From Bradyrhizobium sp. 164 (GTDB lineage: Bacteria; Pseudomonadota; Alphaproteobacteria; Rhizobiales; Xanthobacteraceae), in the NCBI RefSeq assembly GCF_023073715.1, contig NZ_JADPKA010000013.1:1-64000 (forward strand): DNA of 64,000 bases, read 5' to 3'. The position numbers and the translations under genes were made by a program. Every line of letters starts with the position of its first letter. Position 1 is the first letter of the stretch. Shown here in pieces: positions 1 through 8,876 of this stretch. A model generated the notes under the pieces. It had not been told where the DNA came from and did not search any database. It saw nothing but the letters and a program-made list of their open reading frames with translations.

Positions 1-288
1 CGCTTTCCGAGGCTTCAGCATGTCTTTGCCGACCGAATCTATCGCGGCAAACAGCTCGTCAACGCACTCTCAGACTGCGGGCCCTGGACAATCGAGATCC
101 TCGAGCGACCGCACGGCGTCAAAGGTTTCCAGCTCCTGCCCAGGCGCTGGGTCGTCGAGCGCACCTTTGCATGGTTCGGAAGATGCCGGCGCCTGTCCAA
201 AGACTTCGAAGGCTCTGCCGCTACCGAGCTCGCTTGGCTGCTCGCCGCCCATCTAAGGCTCCTAATTCGCCGTTTAGCCAGATCTTGA
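1..288 (+). CDS. IS5-family transposase, C-terminal part (cut by window start)
   Basis: An open frame runs from base 1 to a TGA at 286-288, giving 95 residues with no start inside the window. It contains FADRIYRGKQL and the block RRWVVERTFAWFGRCRRLSKDFE, split here as RRWVVERTFAW / FGRCRRLSKDFE. This is the typical C-terminal region of IS5-group DDE transposases and includes the last catalytic Glu in VVERTFAW. Whether the element is intact upstream cannot be seen. No second ORF or clear terminal repeat was recognised downstream. Confidence 0.8.
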   Translation, partial: RFPRLQHVFADRIYRGKQLVNALSDCGPWTIEILERPHGVKGFQLLPRRWVVERTFAWFGRCRRLSKDFEGSAATELAWLLAAHLRLLIRRLARS

Positions 289-498
289 TAGCGTCCACGC
301 GCTTTTTGAGTCAGGCTCTCAGAAGCCGCTGGCCGGTATGGTGATCCGCGGATCAAGTCCAATTCTCATCTCCGAGCACCTCGGCGCTTTCGGCTCTAAC
401 TGGTTTTCCTGATCCAGATCTGTTCGATCGTTCCGCCCATTAGGGTCGTCTCCTGCTCGCACCCTTCACCAACATCAGGCTCTTTCGTGCCGCATTCG

Positions 499-640
499 TC
501 ATGATGCCGTCACTGCCTGCGCTGGGTTCCCGATAATCCACCTTCCGATTGGCCATGCCCAAATCGTCCGAGCCATCTTGGTCGCGAAGGCGATCGCCAC
601 GAGCATGCGCGGCTTCCGCGAGAGCGCTTCGGCGAGCACA
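499..640 (-). pseudogene. IS110/IS1111-type transposase remnant
   Basis: A short minus-strand stretch reads RKPRMLVAIAFATKMARTIW, which resembles the end of IS110-family transposases (KP..L..VALANK.AR..WA). No start or N-terminal DEDD domain is present and the frame degenerates on both sides. It is interpreted as a decayed IS fragment and identified only by pattern resemblance. Confidence 0.4.
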
Positions 641-1249
641 AGAGCTGCGTTTGCGCTCAGGCAATCTACCACTTCGCCGGCGGCCAGACCGTCGTCCGCC
701 AATAATCCCAGCAGAGCTGGCTCGAGACCGGAAGACGAGCCGCGGGCATGTAGTCGATGGCTCAGCTCGGGCTGCCTGTCTTTCCGACTCGGCTTCGGAA
801 GGCGGAGCTTCCATGAGTTCGGGCGCGGCGCGCCCCTTCCTGCGCCAACCGCCGATCAGGCGCTCGTCGAACGGCAGTGCCACGTAGCAGGTGACGTCAT
901 CCGGAGTCACTCTCGCGATCGCGTTGCGCGCCACGCGCCCACCCGAATATCCGGTCGACACTGCGTGCAGTTCGCTGCCTCGGACTGGGAGTGCCACCAG
1001 GTCGAGCAAGCCATCCAGCGCACGAGACGCTCGGGCGGTGGAAGTCGCTTTCCTCGCGGCGCGCTCGACGCCTCGGCGGGTCCGAGTGTCCCGCATCGTG
1101 TTCCCCTTGCCACGCGCCGCTTGCACCAGTCCGGCACCTCCGCGCCTCGTTCTGGGTGGATAACGTGGAAGCCTGCATCGCGCAACGCCTCGACGATACG
1201 CGGTCGAGCTGCCCAAAGGCGTGGCGGGATTTTTCCTTTATGCGCTGGC
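641..1249. other. No recognisable gene
   Basis: GC-rich DNA with long overlapping open frames on both strands. None shows a recognisable family, a convincing ribosome site or consistent codon use. It lies between IS debris and the nopP promoter and probably holds decayed sequence. Confidence 0.4.
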
Positions 1250-1281
1250 GTCAGCTCACGGACAGCTAAGCTGTCTATCAA
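1250..1281 (+). promoter_or_regulatory. Probable tts box upstream of nopP
   Basis: The segment reads GTCAGCT, then GACAGCT, then GTCTA at the spacing expected of rhizobial tts boxes (GTCAGCTT..CGAAAGCT.....CTA), the sites bound by TtsI. It ends about 58 bp before the proposed nopP start. Several positions deviate from consensus (GGACAGCT in place of CGAAAGCT), so this rests on pattern plus position. Confidence 0.5.
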
Positions 1282-1339
1282 GCGGGTAAGGTCTAACGAC
1301 CTGAAACAATGCAAGATGTATGATCCAGGTGCAGTCGTC

Positions 1340-2149
1340 ATGTACGGTCGAGTTAACAATTGGCCCGATATTCCGGCCGAAGAAAGATATCATCGGGCAG
1401 CCAACGCTGAGGAAGCGGGTGCCGAAAGCCAGGGCTTCGCCGATGCGTTCGCTAGAACGCGATTGCAGGAGTCTGCTGGCAGCTCACCTTCGCAACCGAG
1501 TTATTCCCTCGTTCGGAAACCTCCTGTGGTCGAGATCGACAGAGCTACGTTCAGGACTGAAGTGAGGACCTTTCATGGCGACGCAATCAACCGCATCGCC
1601 AACAATCCACACGAGTACTCGGAATTTGTATCCGCAAGAGCTAAGCGCACAGCAGAGGTCGCTAAGGAATACGGTATCAGAAGAGATTCAGAAGACGCCC
1701 GATATTACAGCTACCAATTAGGAAATGTGAGCGTCGGCCTCCAAAGAACGGAGGCCGGATTCAACATGACTGAGTTCGAAAGCGATAAGTGGCGAGAACA
1801 GTTCCCTGGACGAAGTGAAGTCACCTCAATTGTGGATTTTCAGGTTGCTCATCCGCTTGTCGCAAACGCCGGCGATATTCTGCTCGAACATCAACTTCGG
1901 CAAGACGGCGAACGACCATTGGTGAACTGGCGTCCTGCTAATGCAGAAGCGAAGGCCCGCGCAAAGACAATGGGCTTCGTTGAAGTGGATGAGGACGACA
2001 TGGTACTTGACCCCACTCAGTCCGCCCAGTGGACAAAAAACAGCCTTGGTGAATGGCAGCGCGCAACTAAATCTCAGCTTTATCTCTCCAAGGTCGACAG
2101 TGATACTGAGGTTGCAGCAGATTCCGAAGAGGATGGTGACTTCATGTAA
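1340..2149 (+). CDS. nopP: NopP-like type III secreted effector
   Basis: The protein has 269 residues and starts MYGRVNNWPDIPAEERY. NopP of NGR234 and its Bradyrhizobium relatives is about 270 residues, and the N-terminus matches my memory of that family. NopP is exported by the rhizobial type III system into legume cells, is phosphorylated by plant kinases and affects host range. The N-terminal 60 residues are polar and Ser/Ala/Gln-rich, as in type III signals; there is no membrane segment, and the tail is acidic (DSEEDGDF). ATG 1340 was preferred over ATG 1316 for family length. The same frame stays open far upstream, but that part looks noncoding. The probable tts box just upstream supports TtsI control. 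Family assignment is from sequence memory, not a search. Confidence 0.7.
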   Translation: MYGRVNNWPDIPAEERYHRAANAEEAGAESQGFADAFARTRLQESAGSSPSQPSYSLVRKPPVVEIDRATFRTEVRTFHGDAINRIANNPHEYSEFVSARAKRTAEVAKEYGIRRDSEDARYYSYQLGNVSVGLQRTEAGFNMTEFESDKWREQFPGRSEVTSIVDFQVAHPLVANAGDILLEHQLRQDGERPLVNWRPANAEAKARAKTMGFVEVDEDDMVLDPTQSAQWTKNSLGEWQRATKSQLYLSKVDSDTEVAADSEEDGDFM

Positions 2150-2748
2150 TGCCCAGATCCGCTGGCATTCATGTGTTTGGGCAGGCGGTGGAGCAAGGAG
2201 CGAAGGCAAACGGACCGCTGCGGAAAAGGTCAAGCCTCAGCCGAGCGAAACCGACAATTCGACTGGATCCGCGAGGTGCTTAGTAACAAGGCACCAATGT
2301 TCACCATCAGGCCGGTCCGAAGTGATTTCGCCGTTTGATGCGCCAATCTGAGGGAGATAAGGTGTCTCGGCCAAGTCGAAGACACCAAATCAGGAGAGAT
2401 GTCGAGCGAATTGAGCCACAGCAGCCATGCGCTCTGATCCTGGCGCTAAGCTCTGCGCCGCTGCCGCCGACCTTACGCCTTGAACTGCTGCGGTTTCCAG
2501 CGGGCGAAAGTCTGCCGTCCGAGGCCACCGCACAAACCTGTCCATGGGCTGCGAGATACCAGACACCGGTGTTTCCAAGTCCCTTAGGCATCAACGTCTG
2601 CTCGGCGAACATCCGCTTTGCGCAATCGGGTTGAAAACTCGAGCTTGCGAACAGCCGAAAGCGCGCATTCACTCAGGTATAGAAGCCTGGGATGAAGCAA
2701 TGATTGGGCGAACAGCAAGCGCAGCAAGCGACCCATCGTAGGCATGAA
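2150..2748. other. No recognisable gene
   Basis: Intergenic DNA after nopP. The open frames here are short, arginine/serine-rich and overlap on both strands without motifs. No promoter, repeat or RNA structure was recognised. Confidence 0.4.
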
Positions 2749-2880
2749 GGCAGATCTCTGGAAGAGCGCGGACCACCAATCGCCGGGCCTGAATCACTTC
2801 CGGAGAAGCGCACCGCTTTGGGACCAGCAAAAAGTAGCCGATCATCGGCGCCAGGCAGATATCAGCTAGCCAACTCATTG
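2749..2880 (-). pseudogene. Glutathione S-transferase C-terminal scrap
   Basis: The minus strand encodes SWLADICLAPMIGYFLLVP followed by a degraded RALPE segment. That pattern (SLADI.LAP...., then ..LP.F) is the C-terminal helical domain of glutathione S-transferases. The thioredoxin-like N-terminal half is absent and the surrounding frame is unrelated, so this is a remnant. Confidence 0.45.
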
Positions 2881-2960
2881 CCGTCTGCTCGATCAGAGAC
2901 AAGCCGCGATCGAAGCTTCTCTTGCGCACCAGGTGCCGCTCTGTCACCTTTCAAACGCAT

Positions 2961-4097
2961 TCACCGTGTGTTCGCCGTCACGATGGGCGCCAAGAGCACG
3001 ACGAGGCACATGAGCCCGGCTAGGACCCCAAATGCGGCCGGCAGTCCCACGTACTTGGCCAGTAACCCCATACCAGCCGGTCCAATGAGAATTCCGGCAT
3101 AGCCAACCGTCATGATCGCGGCAATCGCCGGACCAACGGGCATCGCCTCCTGCGTGCCGGCGCGCCGGAACAGAATCGGGGCGACATTCGATAGGCCAAG
3201 ACCAATGAGCAGCAAGCCGGCCATGGCGATGACGGCTACCGGTGCGGCCAGCAGAGCTCCGAAACCGGCCAAGGCCAGTAGACTTCCGAACATAAGTGTC
3301 GCGCGGTCCCCCGCGCGTTCGACGACGGCGTCGCCAGCAAGGCGTCCCACCGTCATGGCTATGGAGAACAGTACATACGCTAAGCCGCTCTGCGTCTTTG
3401 GAGCAAGACCAGCGCCGACGACCAACAACGCAGCCCAATCGAGCATCGCGCCTTCGATAAGGAAGGCGATCGCCGCAATCGCGGCTAGAAGGAGCACGAT
3501 GGAACGCGGCAGAACGAACGACGGTCCCTGGTCCGCCTGCGCCGTTGGCACCAATCGCGGCCACGCCAGCATGATCGCTATCACTATCAATCCCGAGCAG
3601 ACCACAGTCGAAACAAATGCATCAATCTGCAGCGAGAGAAAAGCGGTCATGGCTGCAGACCCCACAAGTCCCCCGATGCTGAATTGAGCGTGGAAGCTGG
3701 ACATCAGCGGGCACTCCGCCGTGCGCTCCACCTCGATCGCATGAATGTTCGCGGCCACGCTAATCGAGCCTATCGAGGCGCCTAAGGCGAATAGCGCGAC
3801 GCCGAGCGCCAACTTGCTAGCTATCGTGAGGCACGGCAGGACGATCGCGAGACTAAGCCCACCCACAAGAATGATCAGCCTGACGCCGTAGCGGGCGCTC
3901 AAAACACCGGTCAGAAGCATCGCGATGATGGATCCAGCACCCAGGCAGAGCAGTAGTAGGCCAAGCACGCCGTCATCGACCGCCAGCCGGTCTTTTGCAA
4001 ATGGTACGAGCGGGGCCCAGACCCCGAAGCCGACCCCGGGAACGAAGAATGCAAGACACGTTGCTAACCGAGAGGATGGTTGACCAGCAGACGCCAT
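2961..4097 (-). CDS. MFS transporter
   Basis: The 378-residue protein is almost entirely hydrophobic, with about 12 predicted membrane helices from CLAFFVPGVGFGVWAPLVPF near the N-terminus to GVLAGLMCLVVLLAPIV at the end. The loop between helices 2 and 3 carries GVLSARYGVRLIIL, a form of the MFS motif A. It is likely a proton-coupled inner-membrane exporter; the substrate cannot be inferred. ATG 4097 was chosen because AAGG lies about 9 bases upstream and the protein then begins just before the first helix. The frame stays open to 4358, but that extension is hydrophilic and arginine-rich. It reads away from the hemN scrap and panC and shares no operon with them. Confidence 0.85.
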   Translation of the reverse strand: MASAGQPSSRLATCLAFFVPGVGFGVWAPLVPFAKDRLAVDDGVLGLLLLCLGAGSIIAMLLTGVLSARYGVRLIILVGGLSLAIVLPCLTIASKLALGVALFALGASIGSISVAANIHAIEVERTAECPLMSSFHAQFSIGGLVGSAAMTAFLSLQIDAFVSTVVCSGLIVIAIMLAWPRLVPTAQADQGPSFVLPRSIVLLLAAIAAIAFLIEGAMLDWAALLVVGAGLAPKTQSGLAYVLFSIAMTVGRLAGDAVVERAGDRATLMFGSLLALAGFGALLAAPVAVIAMAGLLLIGLGLSNVAPILFRRAGTQEAMPVGPAIAAIMTVGYAGILIGPAGMGLLAKYVGLPAAFGVLAGLMCLVVLLAPIVTANTR

Positions 4098-4849
4098 GAC
4101 AGGGACCTTATTGATAGACGACCCGCGGGCGCTGTACCAGCGGCGGACTCCCGAGCGACAGAGAGTGCGCAGGTTCGGCGGTCGAGAGGACATCGTTTGT
4201 TGGCGCAATCCGCCATGCCGGACGTTCAGCGCGTGATATCGGATCGCGTCGATCGTCACTCTTCTAGTTCGATCCGCGACGACATCTTTGATAGCAAATA
4301 CGATGCCACCGCGAAAACGCACGTGACGTCTCGATCCGAACTCGATACGATCGGGCAACTGTGCCGGCTAGGCATGGAGCGTTGGGGGCTCTCAACAAGC
4401 TTGTTACTTGCTGATTGATGAGCGCGGTCGCGCACTGAAGGAGCACGAACCACCCGAGTGCGCGCCGAGACTGCGCCGTGGCGCCCTTCAACGCGGCCTC
4501 GCCTCCCGTAGTCATATCCGCGACAAATCAATATGGCTCAGTCGCAAAGCTGACAACAAGATGAAATTCCATCTGCCGATCGCAATCGGTCTCAATGCGA
4601 GGCGATGGGTTTGCAACCCGGTTACTCTGGGCTTGCGTAGCCTGCCAAAACGTTGTGGCAACCGACAGCGCGGTGTAGACGCCGACATAAACACTTTGAT
4701 CATGGAAGGCACGCAGCTTATGTGCCTGGTAGACTCACGGCTCGCCATTGACGACTCCAACAAAGAAGCCCACGGCGTCGCGTATCTTCGGCCGGCGCTC
4801 CACCAATCATCAAATGCCGAATCATGGTCGCCCATAGAGTCAGAACCAC
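4098..4849. other. No recognisable gene
   Basis: Divergent region upstream of the MFS gene. Only short overlapping frames without recognisable domains are seen, and no clear regulatory palindrome. Confidence 0.4.
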
Positions 4850-5130
4850 CCCGAAAATTGCGACTGTAGTGCTAGACACGGTCGCCAAATGCATCGAACT
4901 CCGTCCGGATCGCCTGTCCGGTGTTCGGTTACGCGCCTATTCCCTACTTCAAGAAGCAGCAGTGCAAGATCGGCGAATACGCCCTGCCCCAGAAGTCGTG
5001 CGTCATTTTCAGTCGGAATTGATTGCGGAAGCCCTTGTCGACGCGGGCTACGTGCGCATTAGTTTCGACCACTTCGCCCTACCCCGCCGACAAATCTTGC
5101 CGCGGCGAAGCGCGAGGGGCGGCTGCGTCG
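4850..5130 (+). pseudogene. hemN: hemN fragment (coproporphyrinogen III dehydrogenase), frameshifted
   Basis: Across shifting frames the plus strand reads ELRPDRLS, then VFGYAPIPYFKKQQ, then ALP, then LVDAGYVRISFDHFALP. These line up in order with MRPDRLAVFGYAHVPSFKKNQ, ALP and LIAAGYRQIGLDHFALP of the intact hemN at 46140-47474. Only the central part of the gene is left, with at least two frameshifts and no radical-SAM cysteine motif. It lies in a tail-to-tail position with panC and is certainly nonfunctional. Confidence 0.75.
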
Positions 5131-5204
5131 GAACTCCCAGGCACCGACGACGCGGGCGAAACGGATAAAAAGAAAACAGTTTATCGATTTGGTTCTGAAT
5201 TGCG

Positions 5205-6056
5205 CTACAGAGTTGGCAACGCGAGCAGTACGTTGTCGATCAGCCGGGTCGAACCGACGTAGGCTGCGGCACAGAGCGCCGCCGGAAGCCGCAGCGGACT
5301 CGCGGCGCGCTTGAGCGTATCACCATCGACAAGTTCAAGGTATTGCAGCCGATCAACTGTCTCAAGATGCCGCTCGGCGATCGCAATCAGCTTGTCCACC
5401 TCGCGCACTCCTGAGCGGAACTCATCCGCCGCGGCGAACAGCCCACGACTGATGGCAACGGCTCGTCGACGTTCTTCCTCGCTGAGATACCGATTGCGAC
5501 TGCTCATCGCGAGCCCGTCCGGTTCCCGAACGGTTGGCACGGTGACGATCTCGATGGGAAGATTGAGATCAGTTGCCATGCGACGCACGACCGCGCATTG
5601 CTGAAAATCCTTTTGCCCGAAAAACACGACGTCCGGATGCACCATGTTGAACAGCTTGCATACGACGGTTGCGACGCCGCGAAAATGCCCACGCCTGAAA
5701 GCCCCGCATAGTGGCTTAGCCAATTCGCCCGGTTCGACGAAGGTCTCGAATTGAGCCGGGTAGACTTCCTGTGCACCCGGCGCGAAGACAATCGCAACAC
5801 CGGCATCGCGGCACAGTTTTTCATCGCGCAGGAAATCGCGAGGATAGCTGCTGAGATCCTCGTTTGGTCCGAACTGAGTCGGATTGACGAAGATGCTAAC
5901 GACGGTGACGTCGCATTGCGCTCGGCTCGCCTTAACCAGGGCCAGATGGCCATCGTGCAAATAGCCCATTGTCGGCACGAGCCCGACGCGTTTGCCCGCG
6001 CTGCAAGCCTTCGCGAGCTCACTACGAAGCTCAGCGACCGTCGTAATCGTCTGCAT
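5205..6056 (-). CDS. panC: Pantothenate synthetase
   Basis: PanC joins pantoate and beta-alanine with ATP to make pantothenate, the CoA precursor, in the cytoplasm. The 283-residue length is normal. The sequence shows the ATP-binding PTMGYLHDGHLAL motif (the HIGH-like HDGH near residue 34), FVNPTQFGPNEDL, FGQKDFQQ and the KMSKS-like MSSRNRYLS block. ATG 6056 gives the family start MQTITTVAELR. It lies 14 bp downstream of panB on the same strand, so the pair is probably one transcript. All active-site blocks appear intact, unlike much of the neighbouring DNA. Confidence 0.95.
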   Translation of the reverse strand: MQTITTVAELRSELAKACSAGKRVGLVPTMGYLHDGHLALVKASRAQCDVTVVSIFVNPTQFGPNEDLSSYPRDFLRDEKLCRDAGVAIVFAPGAQEVYPAQFETFVEPGELAKPLCGAFRRGHFRGVATVVCKLFNMVHPDVVFFGQKDFQQCAVVRRMATDLNLPIEIVTVPTVREPDGLAMSSRNRYLSEEERRRAVAISRGLFAAADEFRSGVREVDKLIAIAERHLETVDRLQYLELVDGDTLKRAASPLRLPAALCAAAYVGSTRLIDNVLLALPTL

Positions 6057-6070
6057 CGTAGCACCTTACA

Positions 6071-6943
6071 TCAGGTTGGGTTGGGAGGAGCCCAGTTTGC
6101 GATGATGTTACCCAGGCTTTCAGGAAGCCGATAGGACTCTTGCGGCGCCGGGAACGCTCCACTGCGGACATCGGTAGCCCAGCGCGACAGCGCGTCCTGC
6201 AACAGCTGAAAACCATCTGCATAGGCGCGAACAAATTTGGGCCGATGACCTTCGGTCAGCCCCAGCACGTCATGGAATACGAGCACTTGGCCCGAGCACC
6301 CGGGACCCGCGCCGATTCCAATAGTTGGTATCGACAGCGATTCGGTCGCTCGCTGGGCTAGCTCGGCCGGAATGCCTTCAAGCACCAACGCGAAGCATCC
6401 GGCCTCCTGCAGACGGTGAGCGTCATCAAGGAGCCGCAAAGCGTCATCGGCTTTTCGGCCCTGCACCTTGAATCCCCCCATGATATTGACGCTCTGCGGG
6501 GTGAGGCCGAGATGGCCCATGACGGGAATTTCGCAATCGACCAGGGCACGCACGATTTCCACGCGCTTGGCTCCGCCCTCGAGTTTCACTGCATCTGCGC
6601 CTCGCTGCAGGAATCCTCCGGCGTTGCGTATCGTCTCCTCCGGACTGAGGTGAAAGCTAAGAAACGGCATATCGGCCACGAGCAGGGCACGGGGCCTTGT
6701 GCGCGCAACAGCTTCGAGATGATGGTTCATCATCGCCATGCTGACTGGCAACGTGTTGTCGAAACCGAGGCAGACATTGCCAACACTGTCGCCGACAAGA
6801 ATGATGTCGACGATGGGGTCAGCGATGCCTGCCGTAACCGCATCGTAGGCGGTGGTCATGGCGACACGCCGCCGCTCCTGCTTCCATCGCTGCAGGATTG
6901 GAATCGTGATCCGCTCAACTGACACTTCCGAAGCGTGGCTCAT
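6071..6943 (-). CDS. panB: 3-methyl-2-oxobutanoate hydroxymethyltransferase
   Basis: PanB transfers a one-carbon unit from 5,10-methylene-tetrahydrofolate to alpha-ketoisovalerate to make ketopantoate, the first committed step to pantothenate. The 290-residue protein has the family blocks MTTAYDAVTA, ILVGDSVGNVCLGFDNTLPVSM (Asp and metal ligands), ADMPFLSF, AVKLEGG, GHLGLTPQSVN and IGIGAGPGCSGQVLVFHD. It precedes panC by 14 bp. Because PanB uses a folate cofactor, the nearby pabBA pair is biochemically connected, though on the other strand and 2 kb away. Confidence 0.95.
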   Translation of the reverse strand: MSHASEVSVERITIPILQRWKQERRRVAMTTAYDAVTAGIADPIVDIILVGDSVGNVCLGFDNTLPVSMAMMNHHLEAVARTRPRALLVADMPFLSFHLSPEETIRNAGGFLQRGADAVKLEGGAKRVEIVRALVDCEIPVMGHLGLTPQSVNIMGGFKVQGRKADDALRLLDDAHRLQEAGCFALVLEGIPAELAQRATESLSIPTIGIGAGPGCSGQVLVFHDVLGLTEGHRPKFVRAYADGFQLLQDALSRWATDVRSGAFPAPQESYRLPESLGNIIANWAPPNPT

Positions 6944-8160
6944 TTTCGATCCGTTCCGTCAGATGGCCTCAGGTCGATTTCGCAGCTCGAAGCGATACTG
7001 ATTTGATCTCACCTGTGTCGCCTACGATTTTGAAGCCATCGCCCTCACGAAGTCCCCGCGTCACCGAATATGCTAGCCGAACGGTAATCCGATTCTTGCG
7101 ACCGAAGCCATTGAGCCCGCGGGACCACCCTTTTTCTATGGCGGACGAATGAAAACTGTCAACCGTGAAACGGAAACATACGTCTCCAAAGTAGCAGGCG
7201 CGTGCATAAAGAATCCAATGGTCGCGCGACCATCAAGCAAGAACTCCCCAGATTGAAATTGTCATTTGGAAGCGCCTTGCGTCACGCTGGGCGTCAGGAC
7301 GCGCCGATGGGATCATTCTGACGCAATTTGCGTGCGGCATTGTCTTAACCGCATCTCGTGCGTGTCGGACTGGCTGGCTTTGCCACGGAGGCAATACTCT
7401 ACCGGAGCAAGTTCGTTTCCGAGCCTCATCAAGTTCAACTGTAGCCAGAGGATCTGTTGCCGCTCACACCTGCTGCGCTGAATCAACGCTCCGGCATACT
7501 TCCCCATACGGAGCTGATAGAAATTGCGTACCATGCCCTGCTCCAATCCCTTCTCCAGGATACTCGGCATTTTCCAGCTCCCGAAACAGGCCTCGCGCTC
7601 ACCCTCTGTTGTAGCGGCATATCGCGATCGGTTGGTTCGATGAACACCTGCCTGTCGGCCGAAAATTGCGTCTGGGCGTAATTCCGCGATGAAATTCTTC
7701 AAACGAGCTCGGAGTGACCGCCCTCGCCTTCGTCAAATGCAAGCATGGGAGTGCTTTCCAGCGCAGCAGATCGTGAAAGCTATGCAGACGCGCGTCTGCC
7801 GCCGCTAATTCGATGGCGTGTGGATAACCCGAGCGTACAGACTTGTCAGGCGAGCCGCTTAGAGGCGTCGCTGACCTGAGGCGCCGGTGCGCTTGCCGTC
7901 CGGCCGAGACGATAAGCTCCTCCCAGGCGCCATGTATGGCTGAGACTATCGCCACGTTCCGCGATGAAAGAGTTTCACGATCGATCTCTCTGCGATGATC
8001 AGCCAAAGAGCGGATTCAACCTTGAAGTCACGTGTCGATGTCAACGCTTCGGGGGCTGGCGGCGGCCTTCCCCCTTCTGTTTTATGACCAGCCTGTATTC
8101 AACGAAAGAACGCATTTTGCTGCAGTTCTTATGCGGCGATCCTGCAAGTGAGACCGTTTC
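6944..8160. other. Long gene-poor stretch
   Basis: About 1.2 kb without a gene I can support. It must carry the panB promoter at its left end. Frames of 70-135 codons exist on both strands, but none has a recognisable family and they overlap one another. No IS terminal repeat, tts box or FixK box was recognised. Confidence 0.4.
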
Positions 8161-8310
8161 ATGCACGAGATCCGCGCGAAGCTAATGACCGTCGGACATC
8201 CACTGAAAGTTGTCCTAGCGACTGATGATCAGGCGGTTCCTTACTTCGATGCAGAAATTCGTCTCAGAGACTGTCTACCTTGCGTAATAGCGGAGGAAGA
8301 CTCGAGCTAA
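8161..8310 (+). CDS. Possible 49-residue protein
   Basis: An ATG at 8161 opens a 49-codon frame ending in TAA, starting MHEIRAKLMTVGHPLKVVLA. The composition is protein-like (balanced charge, hydrophobic core VVLATDD) rather than the arginine-rich pattern of shadow frames. No strong ribosome site and no family are recognised. It precedes the Dabb gene on the same strand. Confidence 0.3.
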   Translation: MHEIRAKLMTVGHPLKVVLATDDQAVPYFDAEIRLRDCLPCVIAEEDSS

Positions 8311-8452
8311 ACACCGGCCAGCGCGATCGTGCAGGGAGCCTGCCGTGCAGTGGCATCTGAGCGGCTGCGCGAGCCTTGCAGACTTTGCGATGAGGCTTCT
8401 GTCGCTTTGTGCGAGGTCAAACCGCAATGTTCGCGATTACCGACGGTCATCT

Positions 8453-8779
8453 ATGATTCGACACATCGTATTCTTCACCGCAAAAGATAAGGCGCATGTC
8501 GACAAAATAGTCGACGGCCTTTCCGTTCTCGCCAAAATCCCGCACGCACGCCGGCTTGAGGTCGCTCGCAACCGTAAGAGTGACCGGCTTGGCAACGAAA
8601 TTGACGTGATCGTCTACGGTGAATTCGACAACGAAGTCGAACTCGAAGCCTATAAAGCGCACGAGCTTTACCAGGAATCGATCCGGCAGGTCAGGCCGCT
8701 CCGAGAGCTACGTCTCGCGGCCGATTACAGCATGTCAACAGATGCGGAGCCATTTGGCAGGCCCTACCCGCAAGCGTAA
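8453..8779 (+). CDS. Dabb (stress-responsive A/B barrel) domain protein
   Basis: The 108-residue protein begins MIRHIVFFTAKD and has the conserved early His and the beta-alpha-beta pattern of Dabb domains: a first strand, a helix with IVDGLSVLAKIP, a second strand DVIVYGEFDNEVELEAY and a final helix KAHELYQESIRQVRPL. Dabb proteins are small dimeric barrels; some are cyclases or monooxygenases, most have no known role. ATG 8453 was chosen over upstream in-frame starts because the domain begins exactly there. It lies 97 bp before pabB on the same strand and may be co-transcribed. Confidence 0.75.
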   Translation: MIRHIVFFTAKDKAHVDKIVDGLSVLAKIPHARRLEVARNRKSDRLGNEIDVIVYGEFDNEVELEAYKAHELYQESIRQVRPLRELRLAADYSMSTDAEPFGRPYPQA

Positions 8780-8876
8780 TTAACCTGGCAGGCACGTAGG
8801 GGTTTTTGGGTGCCCATGAGGCTCGCCTTCGCCGGACGGGATTACAATCGACCATGTATCGCTGAGCGACAGACTA

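Noticed and set aside
440..1216. A 258-residue minus-strand frame overlapping this region
   Set aside because: No recognisable family, low-complexity arginine-rich composition and several competing frames; only the short IS110-like stretch was kept.
578..2149. A single 523-residue plus-strand protein ending in NopP
   Set aside because: The first ~250 residues are arginine/serine-rich with no family, and a probable tts box lies inside them. The NopP-length frame from 1340 explains the coding part.
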